DNA from: Bacteroidota bacterium
GTDB lineage: Bacteria; Bacteroidota; Bacteroidia; UKL13-3
DNA: 64,000 nt
Direction of reading: 5' to 3'
Assembly (NCBI GenBank): GCA_027491085.1
Contig: JAIXWW010000009.1
Coordinates: 434,001-498,000 of the forward strand
In this document: one piece after another, positions 17,673 through 25,386 of the stretch
Numbering within the stretch: position 1 is the first letter of the stretch
Layout: each line of letters opens with the position of its first letter
Position numbers and translations under genes: made by a program
The notes under the pieces: generated by a model
Databases searched by the model: none
Seen by the model: only the letters and a program-made list of their open reading frames with translations
Told to the model about the DNA's origin: nothing

Positions 17673-18205
17673 GTTTGCGGCTAGTTTACTCCGGATAGCT
17701 TTCTCCTTCATAAAGTGTCCAAAGATAATCGTCTTTAAACTCTACTAATGTACCTGGACTTCCGAGATACTGGTAGAGGTCCTTCCGAATTACAAGTCCC
17801 TTGAAAAGTTGAATGTCGTTCGGTTCTTCCACAAGCTCATTCCAATTTCGAAATTCGTCAACTTCAACTCCTACCATTGCATAACGGAATTTAGGTGCTG
17901 ATTTAAGTATGTTGTATAACTCAAAGCCAATCTTTGTCATTTCCATCGTGTCATTTAATGAGTTCACTCCAGACCTACTTATTCCATCAACTGTTATTAT
18001 GTTCCCTTGACCTTGCTTGTGAGTATATAACTTATATTGTTTTCCGTCTGTTTTTAATATTGATAAATTATCAAAATAGTCACGAATTGCTTGCCCTGCC
18101 GATTCATCCTCGCCTGTTTCTATCCACATTGAAAAAATCCATGCCATATTCGTTGTCTATTAGTTGTGCTGTGCTTACTGCGGATGCTCTAAACTTGCCG
18201 CAAAC
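17673..18205. repeat. Inverted repeats bounding a single gene
   Basis: GTTTGCGGCTAGTTTA at 17673-17688 and TAAACTTGCCGCAAAC at 18190-18205 are inverted copies with one mismatch in 16. They enclose exactly one gene, on the minus strand, and the left copy includes its stop codon. Just inside both ends is a directly repeated word, TTACTCCGGATAGCT and TTACTGCGGATGCT. This is the layout of a small mobile cassette, but no transposase or integrase is present. Confidence 0.6.
17686..18147 (-). CDS. Unknown protein in inverted-repeat-bounded island
   Basis: A 153-residue soluble protein with no signal peptide or membrane span, rich in acidic and aromatic residues. It opens MAWIFSMWIETGEDE, has a predicted alpha/beta middle (KFRYAMVGVEVDEFRNWNEL), and ends EFKDDYLWTLYEGESYPE. 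I do not recognise the family; size and charge are like those of immunity proteins, which is only an impression. The gene is the only one on the minus strand in this stretch and by eye has a higher GC content than its neighbours, which fits recent transfer. Start is the ATG at 18147. Confidence 0.6.
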   Translation of the reverse strand: MAWIFSMWIETGEDESAGQAIRDYFDNLSILKTDGKQYKLYTHKQGQGNIITVDGISRSGVNSLNDTMEMTKIGFELYNILKSAPKFRYAMVGVEVDEFRNWNELVEEPNDIQLFKGLVIRKDLYQYLGSPGTLVEFKDDYLWTLYEGESYPE

Positions 18206-18342
18206 TTATATATATGGATCCATTTTGTATCCTTATCTCTCCATTAAGGGTAGATAAGGAAATATTTTGCCATACTTATTTTTAACAAAAGTATTTTATT
18301 ATTTTATTTATCCAAGTCATCAAATGGGTGCTTTATTTTTTT

Positions 18343-18743
18343 CTACTCTTCGTAGTCTTGTGTGCAGGGCAAAGAGGAGGGGACTAAGAATTAATAAATA
18401 AAAGTAGTATTATTTGGTACGGGAAATTTTAGAGACGTAACATGTTACGTCTTTAGCTAAAAAGACGTTGTGTGCAACGTCTCTATATGGTTGTTGGGAA
18501 ATACAATGGTTTTCTTTGGGCAAGGTAGAGTCGTTTAATTAAATGTCTTAACAGCATTCGCCCATGTTGTTGTTTAGCGAAGCGTCACCAACAATTAATA
18601 AGTGTCGCCCCTATGGGGCTTTAGGTTATAGGTATGTTTGTTTTGTTACCATACTATCGCTCCTATGGAGCTTTTTGTTTTTGGAAACATTTGAGGTTAA
18701 TCATCCCAATTTATTGCAAGCGAGGACATCCGCAATGGCTAAA
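18343..18743 (+). repeat. Repeat C, copy 2, extended to the right end of repeat A
   Basis: Fills most of the 668-base gap before the gene at 18816. It repeats copy 1 from 18343 to 18555 (palindrome AGACGTAACATGTTACGTCT at 18433-18452). It then adds GCCCC-TAT-GGGGC (18607-18619) and GCTCC-TAT-GGAGC (18659-18671), and ends in the right hairpin and ATG (18735) of repeat A. Between 18148 and 18343 I see only the right inverted repeat of the preceding island. Confidence 0.85.
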
Positions 18744-18810
18744 AACAAAAACATCATAGATTTTAAATACATTTGTTTTATGAATGGCATGGTAAAATGC
18801 AGGTTGCAAA
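18744..18810 (+). repeat. Repeat B, copy 3
   Basis: Follows the repeat A right end exactly as copy 1 does. Its peptide frame (KNIIDFKYICFMNGMVK) is in frame with the exported protein gene that begins at 18816. Confidence 0.8.
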
Positions 18811-18815
18811 TGCAT

Positions 18816-19460
18816 ATGAACACTTTTTTTCTTAGCAATAAAATTTTTATATTTTTTATATTCTTTTGTTCAAATTTAATTGGACAAAACATTCAAGATA
18901 GTGCTAAACTTTATTGTAATAGCTTATTTGAAAAGAAAGGACTAAATGATATTGAATCTTTAGATTCTTATCAGATATTGGAAAGTATTTCCAATGATAT
19001 TGCTTTTTTTAGTGTGTATAATAGGCAAATATCACATGGTCCATTAATTGGTTATTGTGCGGTTTATAAGTCAACTGGTAAAATATTCATAGTTAATACT
19101 ATTACTGATTTTAATAGGTTGATGGATTTTATTGATTTTAAAAGAATAACTCCATTAGAAAAATTGATGCTTTACATTAGGCTATCTAAAGAATTTCAAT
19201 TTGATGAAATATTATTGGATAAAGATGATAGCATTTGTTTTAGTAAACAAATTATTGATGGCTTAAACTTACGCTTTCTCACTTTACCAAATTGTTTGAC
19301 TAAAGAAAGTAATTTTAAAAACCATATTTTAAAAATAAACATAAGAACACATCTTCAAGTAGTAAATTTAAGAATAAAATCTAGTGAGAAGTACATTTAC
19401 ATGAAAAAGAAAAAAACTATTGAAGCTGATGGCTGCTTTAAAAATTTAATATGGAAATAA
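18816..19460 (+). CDS. Exported protein of unknown function
   Basis: A 214-residue protein. The frame is open back to 18564 through repeats C, A and B, but the ATG at 18816 starts a proper signal peptide (FFLSNKIFIFFIFFCSNLIGQ), so I use it; the repeat-encoded N-terminus from the ATG at 18735 would be an odd 27-residue extension. The mature protein contains SISNDIAFFSVYNRQISHGP, a hydrophobic-polar pattern with no recognised motif, and a basic end (MKKKKTIEADGCFKNLIWK). Function unknown. The next 560 bases are non-coding repeats. Confidence 0.6.
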   Translation: MNTFFLSNKIFIFFIFFCSNLIGQNIQDSAKLYCNSLFEKKGLNDIESLDSYQILESISNDIAFFSVYNRQISHGPLIGYCAVYKSTGKIFIVNTITDFNRLMDFIDFKRITPLEKLMLYIRLSKEFQFDEILLDKDDSICFSKQIIDGLNLRFLTLPNCLTKESNFKNHILKINIRTHLQVVNLRIKSSEKYIYMKKKKTIEADGCFKNLIWK

Positions 19461-19536
19461 GTTCGTCACAAAGCATTTAGCTCCACTAAAAGTAAGAATA
19501 GTTTTCACAACCACTTTCAAGTTATTAGCATTTGTA

Positions 19537-19590
19537 AAACAAAAACATTATTGCTTTTAAATACATTTGTTTTATGAATGGTATGGATGG
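19537..19590 (+). repeat. Repeat B, copy 4
   Basis: AAAAACATTATTGCTTTTAA followed by the shared ATACATTTGTTTTATGAATGG core; it runs straight into repeat C copy 3. The bases from 19461 to 19536 hold nothing I can identify. Confidence 0.75.
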
Positions 19591-19598
19591 TGAATTTA

Positions 19599-19940
19599 AA
19601 GAAATATTATTTGGTGCGGGAAATTTTAGAGACGTAACATGTTACGTCTTTAGCTAAAAAGACGTTGCGTGCAACGTCTCTACATGTTTGTTGGGAAATT
19701 CGATGGTTTTCTTGTGGCAAGGTAGAGACGTTTAATTAAACGTCTTTACAGCATTCCACCCATGTTGTTGTTTAGCGGAGTGTCGCCAACAATTATTGAG
19801 TATCGCCCCTATGGGGCTTTAGGTTATGGGTTTGTTTGTTTTGTTACCATAGTTTCGCTCCTATGGAGCTTTTTGTTTTTGGAAACATTTGAGGTTAATC
19901 ATCCCAATTTATTGCATGCGTGGTCGCCTGCAATGGCAGG
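19599..19940 (+). repeat. Repeat C, copy 3, extended
   Basis: Lacks the left GTAGTCTTGTGTGCAGGGCA block of copies 1 and 2. It has all three GACGT palindromes, the two CCTATGG palindromes (19805-19817 and 19857-19869) and a repeat A right end with hairpin ATTGCATGCG...CGCCTGCAAT and ATG at 19933, which opens only a four-codon frame. An open frame across it (19762-19947) is a by-product of the repeat. Confidence 0.85.
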
Positions 19941-19973
19941 AAAATAACTGTGGTAATAAGAGCTATTTAAACA

Positions 19974-20005
19974 AAAAAAGCTGCCCTTGTGAGGCAGCTT
20001 TTTTA
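19974..20005. terminator. Bidirectional terminator
   Basis: CTGCC (19981-19985) pairs with GGCAG (19993-19997), flanked by matching A and T runs, 19 bases past the stop of the GT117 gene on the minus strand. It can serve either direction. Confidence 0.85.
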
Positions 20006-20023
20006 TTGGGTTGTGCTTATCAA

Positions 20024-23000
20024 TTATAAGCCCGAACTAATAGCATTTAGTTTATCGGTAAACTCTTTGGCTACTGCTTCTTGTTGGTTCATTTGAGCCA
20101 CTTGCATACAGTAAGTCATTATCTGAATATTTTCCTCTAACTCAGGTTTTACCAATTTGTATTTGCTTGAGCTACGGAAAGTTTTGTAGTATTTAGCTTT
20201 GGTTTCGCAGGTATTTAAAATTTCGCGTAATAATGCATTTGCTTTATCTGCTGAACCAGCTAAGAAATAACCTTCGGCCAAACGTACCGAAAATACATCG
20301 TGCGCAATGGTTTTTGATGGCAATACTTTTTGGCAATAGTCTAATGCTTTGATGGCACTGTCTTTTTTACCTTCTCTTACCAATTGTTCAGCCAAACGAT
20401 AGAATATGTTACGGAAATTTTTAGTTTGACGTAAAATAGTTTCATCTAAGTATACACCAGGTTGATCCATATTACCCCACTTAAATTTGGTCATTAAGTT
20501 GGTCCATAAAATTTTGCTATTAATACGTCCCGGACTTGGGTCATTAGGGTCTTGTTGGTTAAATATAGGTACCAAACGGTAAGTTAAACCTTCCATTTGG
20601 AAATGGCTTTGCATATTTAAATATACATCGCTACCAGTGGTAATAGCCCAATAAATTGGTCTTTTATTAATGTTGGTTGCTACAATATCTAAAGTTAATA
20701 AATCAGGTTTTAGCATATTGCTGCTATTGCTAATTTCAAACTTAATACTATCAACCATTAATGCTGCATCTTCAGGTTGAACTACACCATTTTTCAAACA
20801 AGCTTCTTTGTCTATTTTTACACTAAAACGTTTGGTAGGGTAGTAGTTAATATATTCGCCACCTTGCAATTGAACTTGGCTTTCTTTATTATCATCACCC
20901 ATAAACTGTAATAATTTTCCTAAATCGTAGTAGTCAGTTTTGTTTAAACCCAAAGCAGGATTTTCATAGTAAACTACATAATTTCTTTTATCAGCTGCAT
21001 AAGTTTCAGGACTCCAACTAAATTCTACTGGTTTTCCATCGTAAGCAGGGCGTCTTAAGCCATCTGCATACCAATCGGTTCCTAATAAACTTAAATTAAT
21101 AATTCTGATATCACTTCTAATATTTTCTACGTTTTGAGCATACCAAAGGGGGTAAGTATCGTTATCACCATTGGTAAATAAAATAGCATCTTTAGCACAA
21201 CTATTTAAATAATCTTCAGCAAAATGTAAAGCTGTAAAACGATTAGAACGGTTATGGTCATCCCAATTTTGTTCTGCCATTAAAATAGGCGCACCTAGTA
21301 AACAAGCTATGGTAGTAATAGCAGTTGCTGCCATGGCATTCATTTTTTTCGATAACCAATCAATAATTGCTAATACGCCTAATCCTATCCAAATAATAAA
21401 AGTTTGGTATGAACCTACATAAGCATAATCGCGTTCACGCGGCTGATGCGCAGGGAAATTCAAATATAAAATAATGAAGAAACCTGTAAATAAAAACAAA
21501 GTAGTAACCACAGTTGCATCTTCCTTTTGTTTTTTGAAATGGAAAATCAAACCTAAAATACCTAATATTAATGGAATACCAAAATATACATTTCTAGCTT
21601 TATTGTCCTTAATAATTGCTGGCATGTCTTTTTGTGGTCCTAATCTCCATTCGTCAATAAAACTAATGCCACTAATCCAATTTCCTCGGGTTGCATCGCC
21701 ATAACCTTGGTCATCATTTTGTCTTCCAACAAAGTTCCAGAAGAAATAACGCCAATACATAAATCCTAATTGATACGACAATAAGAAATCAATGTTTTTG
21801 CCAAAAGTAGCTTTTTTACCTTCAGGAATATTTTCCCAACTGCGGTACGCTTGAATATAATCGCCTCTATCAGCCCACATACGTGGCAATATTGTACAAT
21901 CTTTAGGGTCGTAAACTCTTTCTAATTTTTCACCTGCTTCTACATAACTTTCTTTGCCATTAGCATCAGTTAATCTGCGGTAGTTCATTCCTTTCGATTT
22001 GGTATCAATAGGGCGAGCGTAAAAATACTGACCATACAATAAAGGATTATCGCCATACTGTTCACGATTAATGTACGATAACAAAGCAAAAGGTTGGTCA
22101 GGGTCGTTCATGTCAATTGGCGGATTTCCTAACGAACGAATGATAATCATTGCGTAGCTCGAAAAACCAATTACAATAAATGAAAAAGCCAAAACCATGA
22201 TGTTTTTTACCGCATTGCTAATTTTAGCATAAAAGAATATTATATAAATTAAACCTGTTAAAAAAGCCCAACCTACTAAAGTTCCAATTCCTGAATTGAT
22301 ATTAAATGAAACCAATACCAACGATGTATAACATGCAATGGCAATGTATAAACTAGTTTTCTTATTGGTTTGTGTGTAATGTAAACCAGAGGCCATTAAA
22401 GCCAACATGATTACAATTAACAACAATGCACCTGAGTTAGTGCCCATTCCTAATGAGTTTACAGTAAAGTAGTCTAATTTGGTTGCTAAATTTGGTAAAC
22501 CTGGAATAACACCAAATTGTACAAAACCAATAGCTAAAATGGCTACAGCACTGGCTTTTAAGAAACCCGGTAAAGTGTATTTGTTCTTTTTAAAATAATA
22601 TACATACACAATAGCTGGAATAACCAATAAGTTCAATAAATGGACACCAATAGCTAAACCTATTAAGTAAGCAATTAATACTATCCAACGGTCAGCGCCT
22701 TTTTCGTCAGCATTGTCTTCCCATTTTAAAATACACCAAAAAGTTAAGGTAGTAAAAAAACTTGATGAAGCGTAAACCTCAGCTTCAACAGCCGAAAACC
22801 AAAATGTATCGCTAAAAGTTAATACCAAAGCACCTACTAAACCTGCAGCCATTACTGCAAAAGTTTGTTGGCCACTAATTTCGTCAACTGTTTTGTTAAC
22901 TATTTTACGGCCTAAGTGTGTTATAGTCCAAAAGGTAAACATAACACATAAAGCACTGGTAGTAGCCGAAACCATGTTAACCATAAATGCTACTTTGCTA

Positions 23001-23212
23001 GGATCGGCAGCAAAAAGCGAAAACACGCGGCCAATCATTAAAAACAAAGGTGCTCCTGGCGGATGGCAAATTTGTAAACGATACGATGCTGAAATAAACT
23101 CACCACAATCCCAAAAACTAACAGTAGGTTCTAGCGTAAGTGTGTAAGTAATAATTGAAATAATAAATGTAACCCAACCGAGTACATTGTTGCTTAATTT
23201 GTATTGATTCAT
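20024..23212 (-). CDS. GT117/DUF2723 membrane glycosyltransferase
   Basis: A 1062-residue integral membrane protein. The first part (about residues 10-340) has some ten hydrophobic helices and the family hallmark TVSFWDCGEFISAS with ICHPPGAPLF, the conserved acidic and His-Pro-Pro loop of DUF2723 (TMEM260-like, GT117) proteins. A second set of helices follows at about 540-650 with HQPRERDYAYVGSY. The C-terminal 350 residues are soluble and end in a helical, TPR-like region (KKDSAIKALDYCQKVLPSK). Known relatives are protein O-mannosyltransferase-like; the sugar and target here are inferred only. It stands alone, divergent from the YHS operon. Confidence 0.88.
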   Translation of the reverse strand: MNQYKLSNNVLGWVTFIISIITYTLTLEPTVSFWDCGEFISASYRLQICHPPGAPLFLMIGRVFSLFAADPSKVAFMVNMVSATTSALCVMFTFWTITHLGRKIVNKTVDEISGQQTFAVMAAGLVGALVLTFSDTFWFSAVEAEVYASSSFFTTLTFWCILKWEDNADEKGADRWIVLIAYLIGLAIGVHLLNLLVIPAIVYVYYFKKNKYTLPGFLKASAVAILAIGFVQFGVIPGLPNLATKLDYFTVNSLGMGTNSGALLLIVIMLALMASGLHYTQTNKKTSLYIAIACYTSLVLVSFNINSGIGTLVGWAFLTGLIYIIFFYAKISNAVKNIMVLAFSFIVIGFSSYAMIIIRSLGNPPIDMNDPDQPFALLSYINREQYGDNPLLYGQYFYARPIDTKSKGMNYRRLTDANGKESYVEAGEKLERVYDPKDCTILPRMWADRGDYIQAYRSWENIPEGKKATFGKNIDFLLSYQLGFMYWRYFFWNFVGRQNDDQGYGDATRGNWISGISFIDEWRLGPQKDMPAIIKDNKARNVYFGIPLILGILGLIFHFKKQKEDATVVTTLFLFTGFFIILYLNFPAHQPRERDYAYVGSYQTFIIWIGLGVLAIIDWLSKKMNAMAATAITTIACLLGAPILMAEQNWDDHNRSNRFTALHFAEDYLNSCAKDAILFTNGDNDTYPLWYAQNVENIRSDIRIINLSLLGTDWYADGLRRPAYDGKPVEFSWSPETYAADKRNYVVYYENPALGLNKTDYYDLGKLLQFMGDDNKESQVQLQGGEYINYYPTKRFSVKIDKEACLKNGVVQPEDAALMVDSIKFEISNSSNMLKPDLLTLDIVATNINKRPIYWAITTGSDVYLNMQSHFQMEGLTYRLVPIFNQQDPNDPSPGRINSKILWTNLMTKFKWGNMDQPGVYLDETILRQTKNFRNIFYRLAEQLVREGKKDSAIKALDYCQKVLPSKTIAHDVFSVRLAEGYFLAGSADKANALLREILNTCETKAKYYKTFRSSSKYKLVKPELEENIQIMTYCMQVAQMNQQEAVAKEFTDKLNAISSGL

Positions 23213-23432
23213 TCTTGCTATATAGTTTCTAGTTATAAATTTTTACTGGTTTTAGCTTAAAAGGCAAACATAAGCGAAAATGCCTTATAGCGCAATAGTA
23301 AATATTTTGCTTTTTTAAATTGTATATGCTGACTAAGTCAATGATTTTTTAGTTGCAGAGCCATTTCTAAATTCCTTATTTTAAGTTTTTTATAAGTTTT
23401 TACTCTTGGTTTTTTTGTGCAATTTTAGGTTT

Positions 23433-23450
23433 TTGTCGTTTACCCGACAA
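23433..23450. promoter_or_regulatory. Possible operator (inverted repeat) before the YHS operon
   Basis: TTGTCG (23433-23438) and CGACAA (23445-23450) form a perfect 6-bp inverted repeat with a 6-base centre, ending directly at the candidate -33 TTG. It lies in the 287-base gap between two divergent units, where a regulator could bind. Confidence 0.4.
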
Positions 23451-23478
23451 TTGCCTATTACCTTAAATCTTTCCTTTG
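23451..23478 (+). promoter_or_regulatory. Candidate promoter of the YHS operon
   Basis: TTG (23451-23453), 17 bases, TTCCTTTG (23471-23478), one mismatch from TAnnTTTG. The ATG at 23500 is 21 bases further on. Confidence 0.45.
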
Positions 23479-23499
23479 TGGCATACAATTGAAATAAAT

Positions 23500-23966
23500 A
23501 TGAAACAATTTTTTTGGCAGCAGTATTTGGTTTGTTAACCTTTTCGGTTTTTGCTCAAACCGATTTTAACACCCGCAAAAAACATTTTAACTTAGATAAA
23601 AGCAGTTTGGCTATTCAAGGTTACGATCCTATATCTTACTTCGAAGGAAAGCCGCAAAAAGGTGTAGCTCAATTCTTGGTTTTTTACAAAGGCGTTCAAT
23701 ATTATTTTGTTTCAAACGCACATAAAGAACAATTTTTAAAAACTCCCGAAAAATTTGAACCTGCTTATGGCGGTTGGTGTGCCTACGCAATGGGGGAGTA
23801 TGGTGATAAAGTGGAAATTGACCCAACATCGTACAAAATTACAAACGGAAAACTTTATTTATTTTACTACAGCTTTATCAATAAAACATTGAATAAATGG
23901 AATTTAGACGAGGCCAATTTAAAGGCCAAAGCCGATAAAAATTGGGAACTATTAATAAAAAAATAA
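23500..23966 (+). CDS. YHS-domain exported protein, apparent frameshift near start
   Basis: A small exported protein with a YHS-type core (about residues 35-100 of the mature frame): LAIQGYDPISYFEGKPQKG, YKGVQYYFVSNAHKEQFLKTPEKF and GGWCAYAM. YHS domains bind metal or sit in metal-handling proteins. The main frame is only open from a TTG at 23514, giving a signal peptide with no basic n-region. An ATG at 23500 followed by a run of seven Ts (23509-23515) would give MKQFFLAAVFGLL...FAQ if the run had eight Ts. So either the sequence has a one-base deletion, or the gene slips or is broken there. It is the first gene of a five-gene operon. Confidence 0.8.
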
Positions 23967-23967
23967 C

Positions 23968-24960
23968 ATGGAAAAAGCAAAATTGTATTTGTTAGGTTTG
24001 GTAATGCTTGCCTTTAATATATCAAATGCCCAAAACCAAAGTGTGCTAGTGGAGCATTTTACCAATACGCTTTGCTCTATTTGTGCTTCGCGCAATCCGG
24101 GTTTTTACCAAAATTTGCAAAGTCAACAAGATGTGTTGCACATAGCATATCATCCCAGCTCGCCTTATGCAGCTTGTGTTTTAAATAAACATAACAAAAC
24201 TGAAAATGATGACCGAACCAATTTTTATGGCATTTATGGTGGAACTCCGCGTTTGGTAATTAATGGCGTGGTGCAATCAAGCTCTGCCAACTATGCAAGT
24301 GCAGCTATTTTTAACCCATTTAAAAATATTACTGCCGATGTATTGATAAAAGCCAATCAAGTGATAGTTGGTGATAGTATAAAAAGTTTCGTAACCATTA
24401 AAAGATTGACCAATCAAGTTTTATCAAATATAAAATTACAGGTGTTGTATGTAGAAGATACCTTGTTTTACAGTGCTCCAAATGGAGAAAGCAAACACTT
24501 TGATGTGTTTAGAAAATCAGCAAGTGGTTGGCAAGGTTTAACAGTAAATATCCCTGCACAAATTAACGATTCAGTTGTAGTACAAACCACTACTCCAATT
24601 AATACAGCATGGAATAAAGACAGAATTTACACCCTAGCATTTTTACAAAATACTGCCGATAAAACGATTTTAAATGTTGCTAAGTCAACAAGTAACAAAA
24701 CATTAAATACAGGTATCAAATCAATTCATGATTTAGGAATCAAAGTTTATCCTATTCCAGCAAATAATTACTTAACTATTGAACAATCAAGTAATGTAAA
24801 TACTCAAATTTCACTAACAAATATTTTGGGAGAAGTGGTATTAAATAAACAAATAAATTACTCCGAAAACCTAGATTTATCAGGACTTTCAAAAGGAATT
24901 TATTTTTTAAGTCTTGAAAACTCAAACGGAAAAGCCATTCAAAAAATCATCATTCAATAA
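23968..24960 (+). CDS. Thioredoxin-like surface protein with T9SS sorting domain
   Basis: A 330-residue exported protein starting one base after the YHS gene. Signal peptide (LYLLGLVMLAFNISNAQ), then VEHFTNTLCSICASRNPGF, which places a CxxC pair (CSIC) near residue 36 as in thioredoxin-fold Omp28-related proteins. The fold continues with IAYHPSSPYA and GGTPRLVINGV, the latter carrying a cis-proline-like TP. The C-terminal 70 residues (KVYPIPANNYLTIEQ to KIIIQ) are a T9SS sorting domain. It is expected to be exported across the outer membrane and perhaps anchored there, with a thiol redox role. Confidence 0.8.
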   Translation: MEKAKLYLLGLVMLAFNISNAQNQSVLVEHFTNTLCSICASRNPGFYQNLQSQQDVLHIAYHPSSPYAACVLNKHNKTENDDRTNFYGIYGGTPRLVINGVVQSSSANYASAAIFNPFKNITADVLIKANQVIVGDSIKSFVTIKRLTNQVLSNIKLQVLYVEDTLFYSAPNGESKHFDVFRKSASGWQGLTVNIPAQINDSVVVQTTTPINTAWNKDRIYTLAFLQNTADKTILNVAKSTSNKTLNTGIKSIHDLGIKVYPIPANNYLTIEQSSNVNTQISLTNILGEVVLNKQINYSENLDLSGLSKGIYFLSLENSNGKAIQKIIIQ

Positions 24961-24970
24961 AAATCTACCT

Positions 24971-25384
24971 ATGAAAAAAATTATCATCAACATTGCCAGA
25001 TTTGGCGCAGCAGCTATTTTATTACAAACTTTGTTTTTTAAATTTACCGCAGCCCCTGAGTCGGTTTATATATTTAGCACTTTAGGTATAGAACCTTATG
25101 GAAGAATTGGAAGTGGCATTGCAGAATTAATAGCTGCCATATTGTTATTATGGCCCAGTAAATCATTGATTGGTGCTTTGCTTTCAATGGGCGTTATGAG
25201 TGGAGCTATTTTATCGCACGTTTTTGTTTTAGGTTTTCAAATTATGGATGATGGCGGGTTACTTTTTGCTTTAGCTTTAATTGTATTTTTATTGAATGCA
25301 GTAATAGTGCTGTTTAACTTTAAAAAAGTAATTGGCATAAACCCATTTAAACCTTCACTAATTATTGAACAATTGAGTTTATAA
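24971..25384 (+). CDS. DoxX-like membrane protein
   Basis: A 137-residue four-helix membrane protein (spans at about 8-25, 45-65, 70-90 and 100-120). The chain TLFFKFTAAPESVYIF, IEPYGRIGSGIAELIAAILL and HVFVLGFQIMDDGGLLF resembles the DoxX-like family, members of which occur with thiol or quinone redox systems. The ATG at 24971 is chosen; a longer frame from 24914 overlaps the preceding gene. It lies 10 bases after the thioredoxin-like gene and 2 bases before the barrel gene, within one operon. Confidence 0.75.
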   Translation: MKKIIINIARFGAAAILLQTLFFKFTAAPESVYIFSTLGIEPYGRIGSGIAELIAAILLLWPSKSLIGALLSMGVMSGAILSHVFVLGFQIMDDGGLLFALALIVFLLNAVIVLFNFKKVIGINPFKPSLIIEQLSL

Positions 25385-25386
25385 TT

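Noticed and set aside
18564..18815. N-terminal extension of the 18816 gene
   Set aside because: The extension is encoded by repeats C, A and B; the internal ATG at 18816 starts a proper signal peptide.
14116..19940. Repeats A-C as a CRISPR array
   Set aside because: The repeats are spaced by hundreds of bases including genes, spacers are not of equal length, and no cas gene is present.
19762..19947. A 61-codon open frame across repeat C copy 3
   Set aside because: It is the same frame as the 5' part of the longer frame at 18564 and reflects repeat sequence only; it has no start context or family motif.
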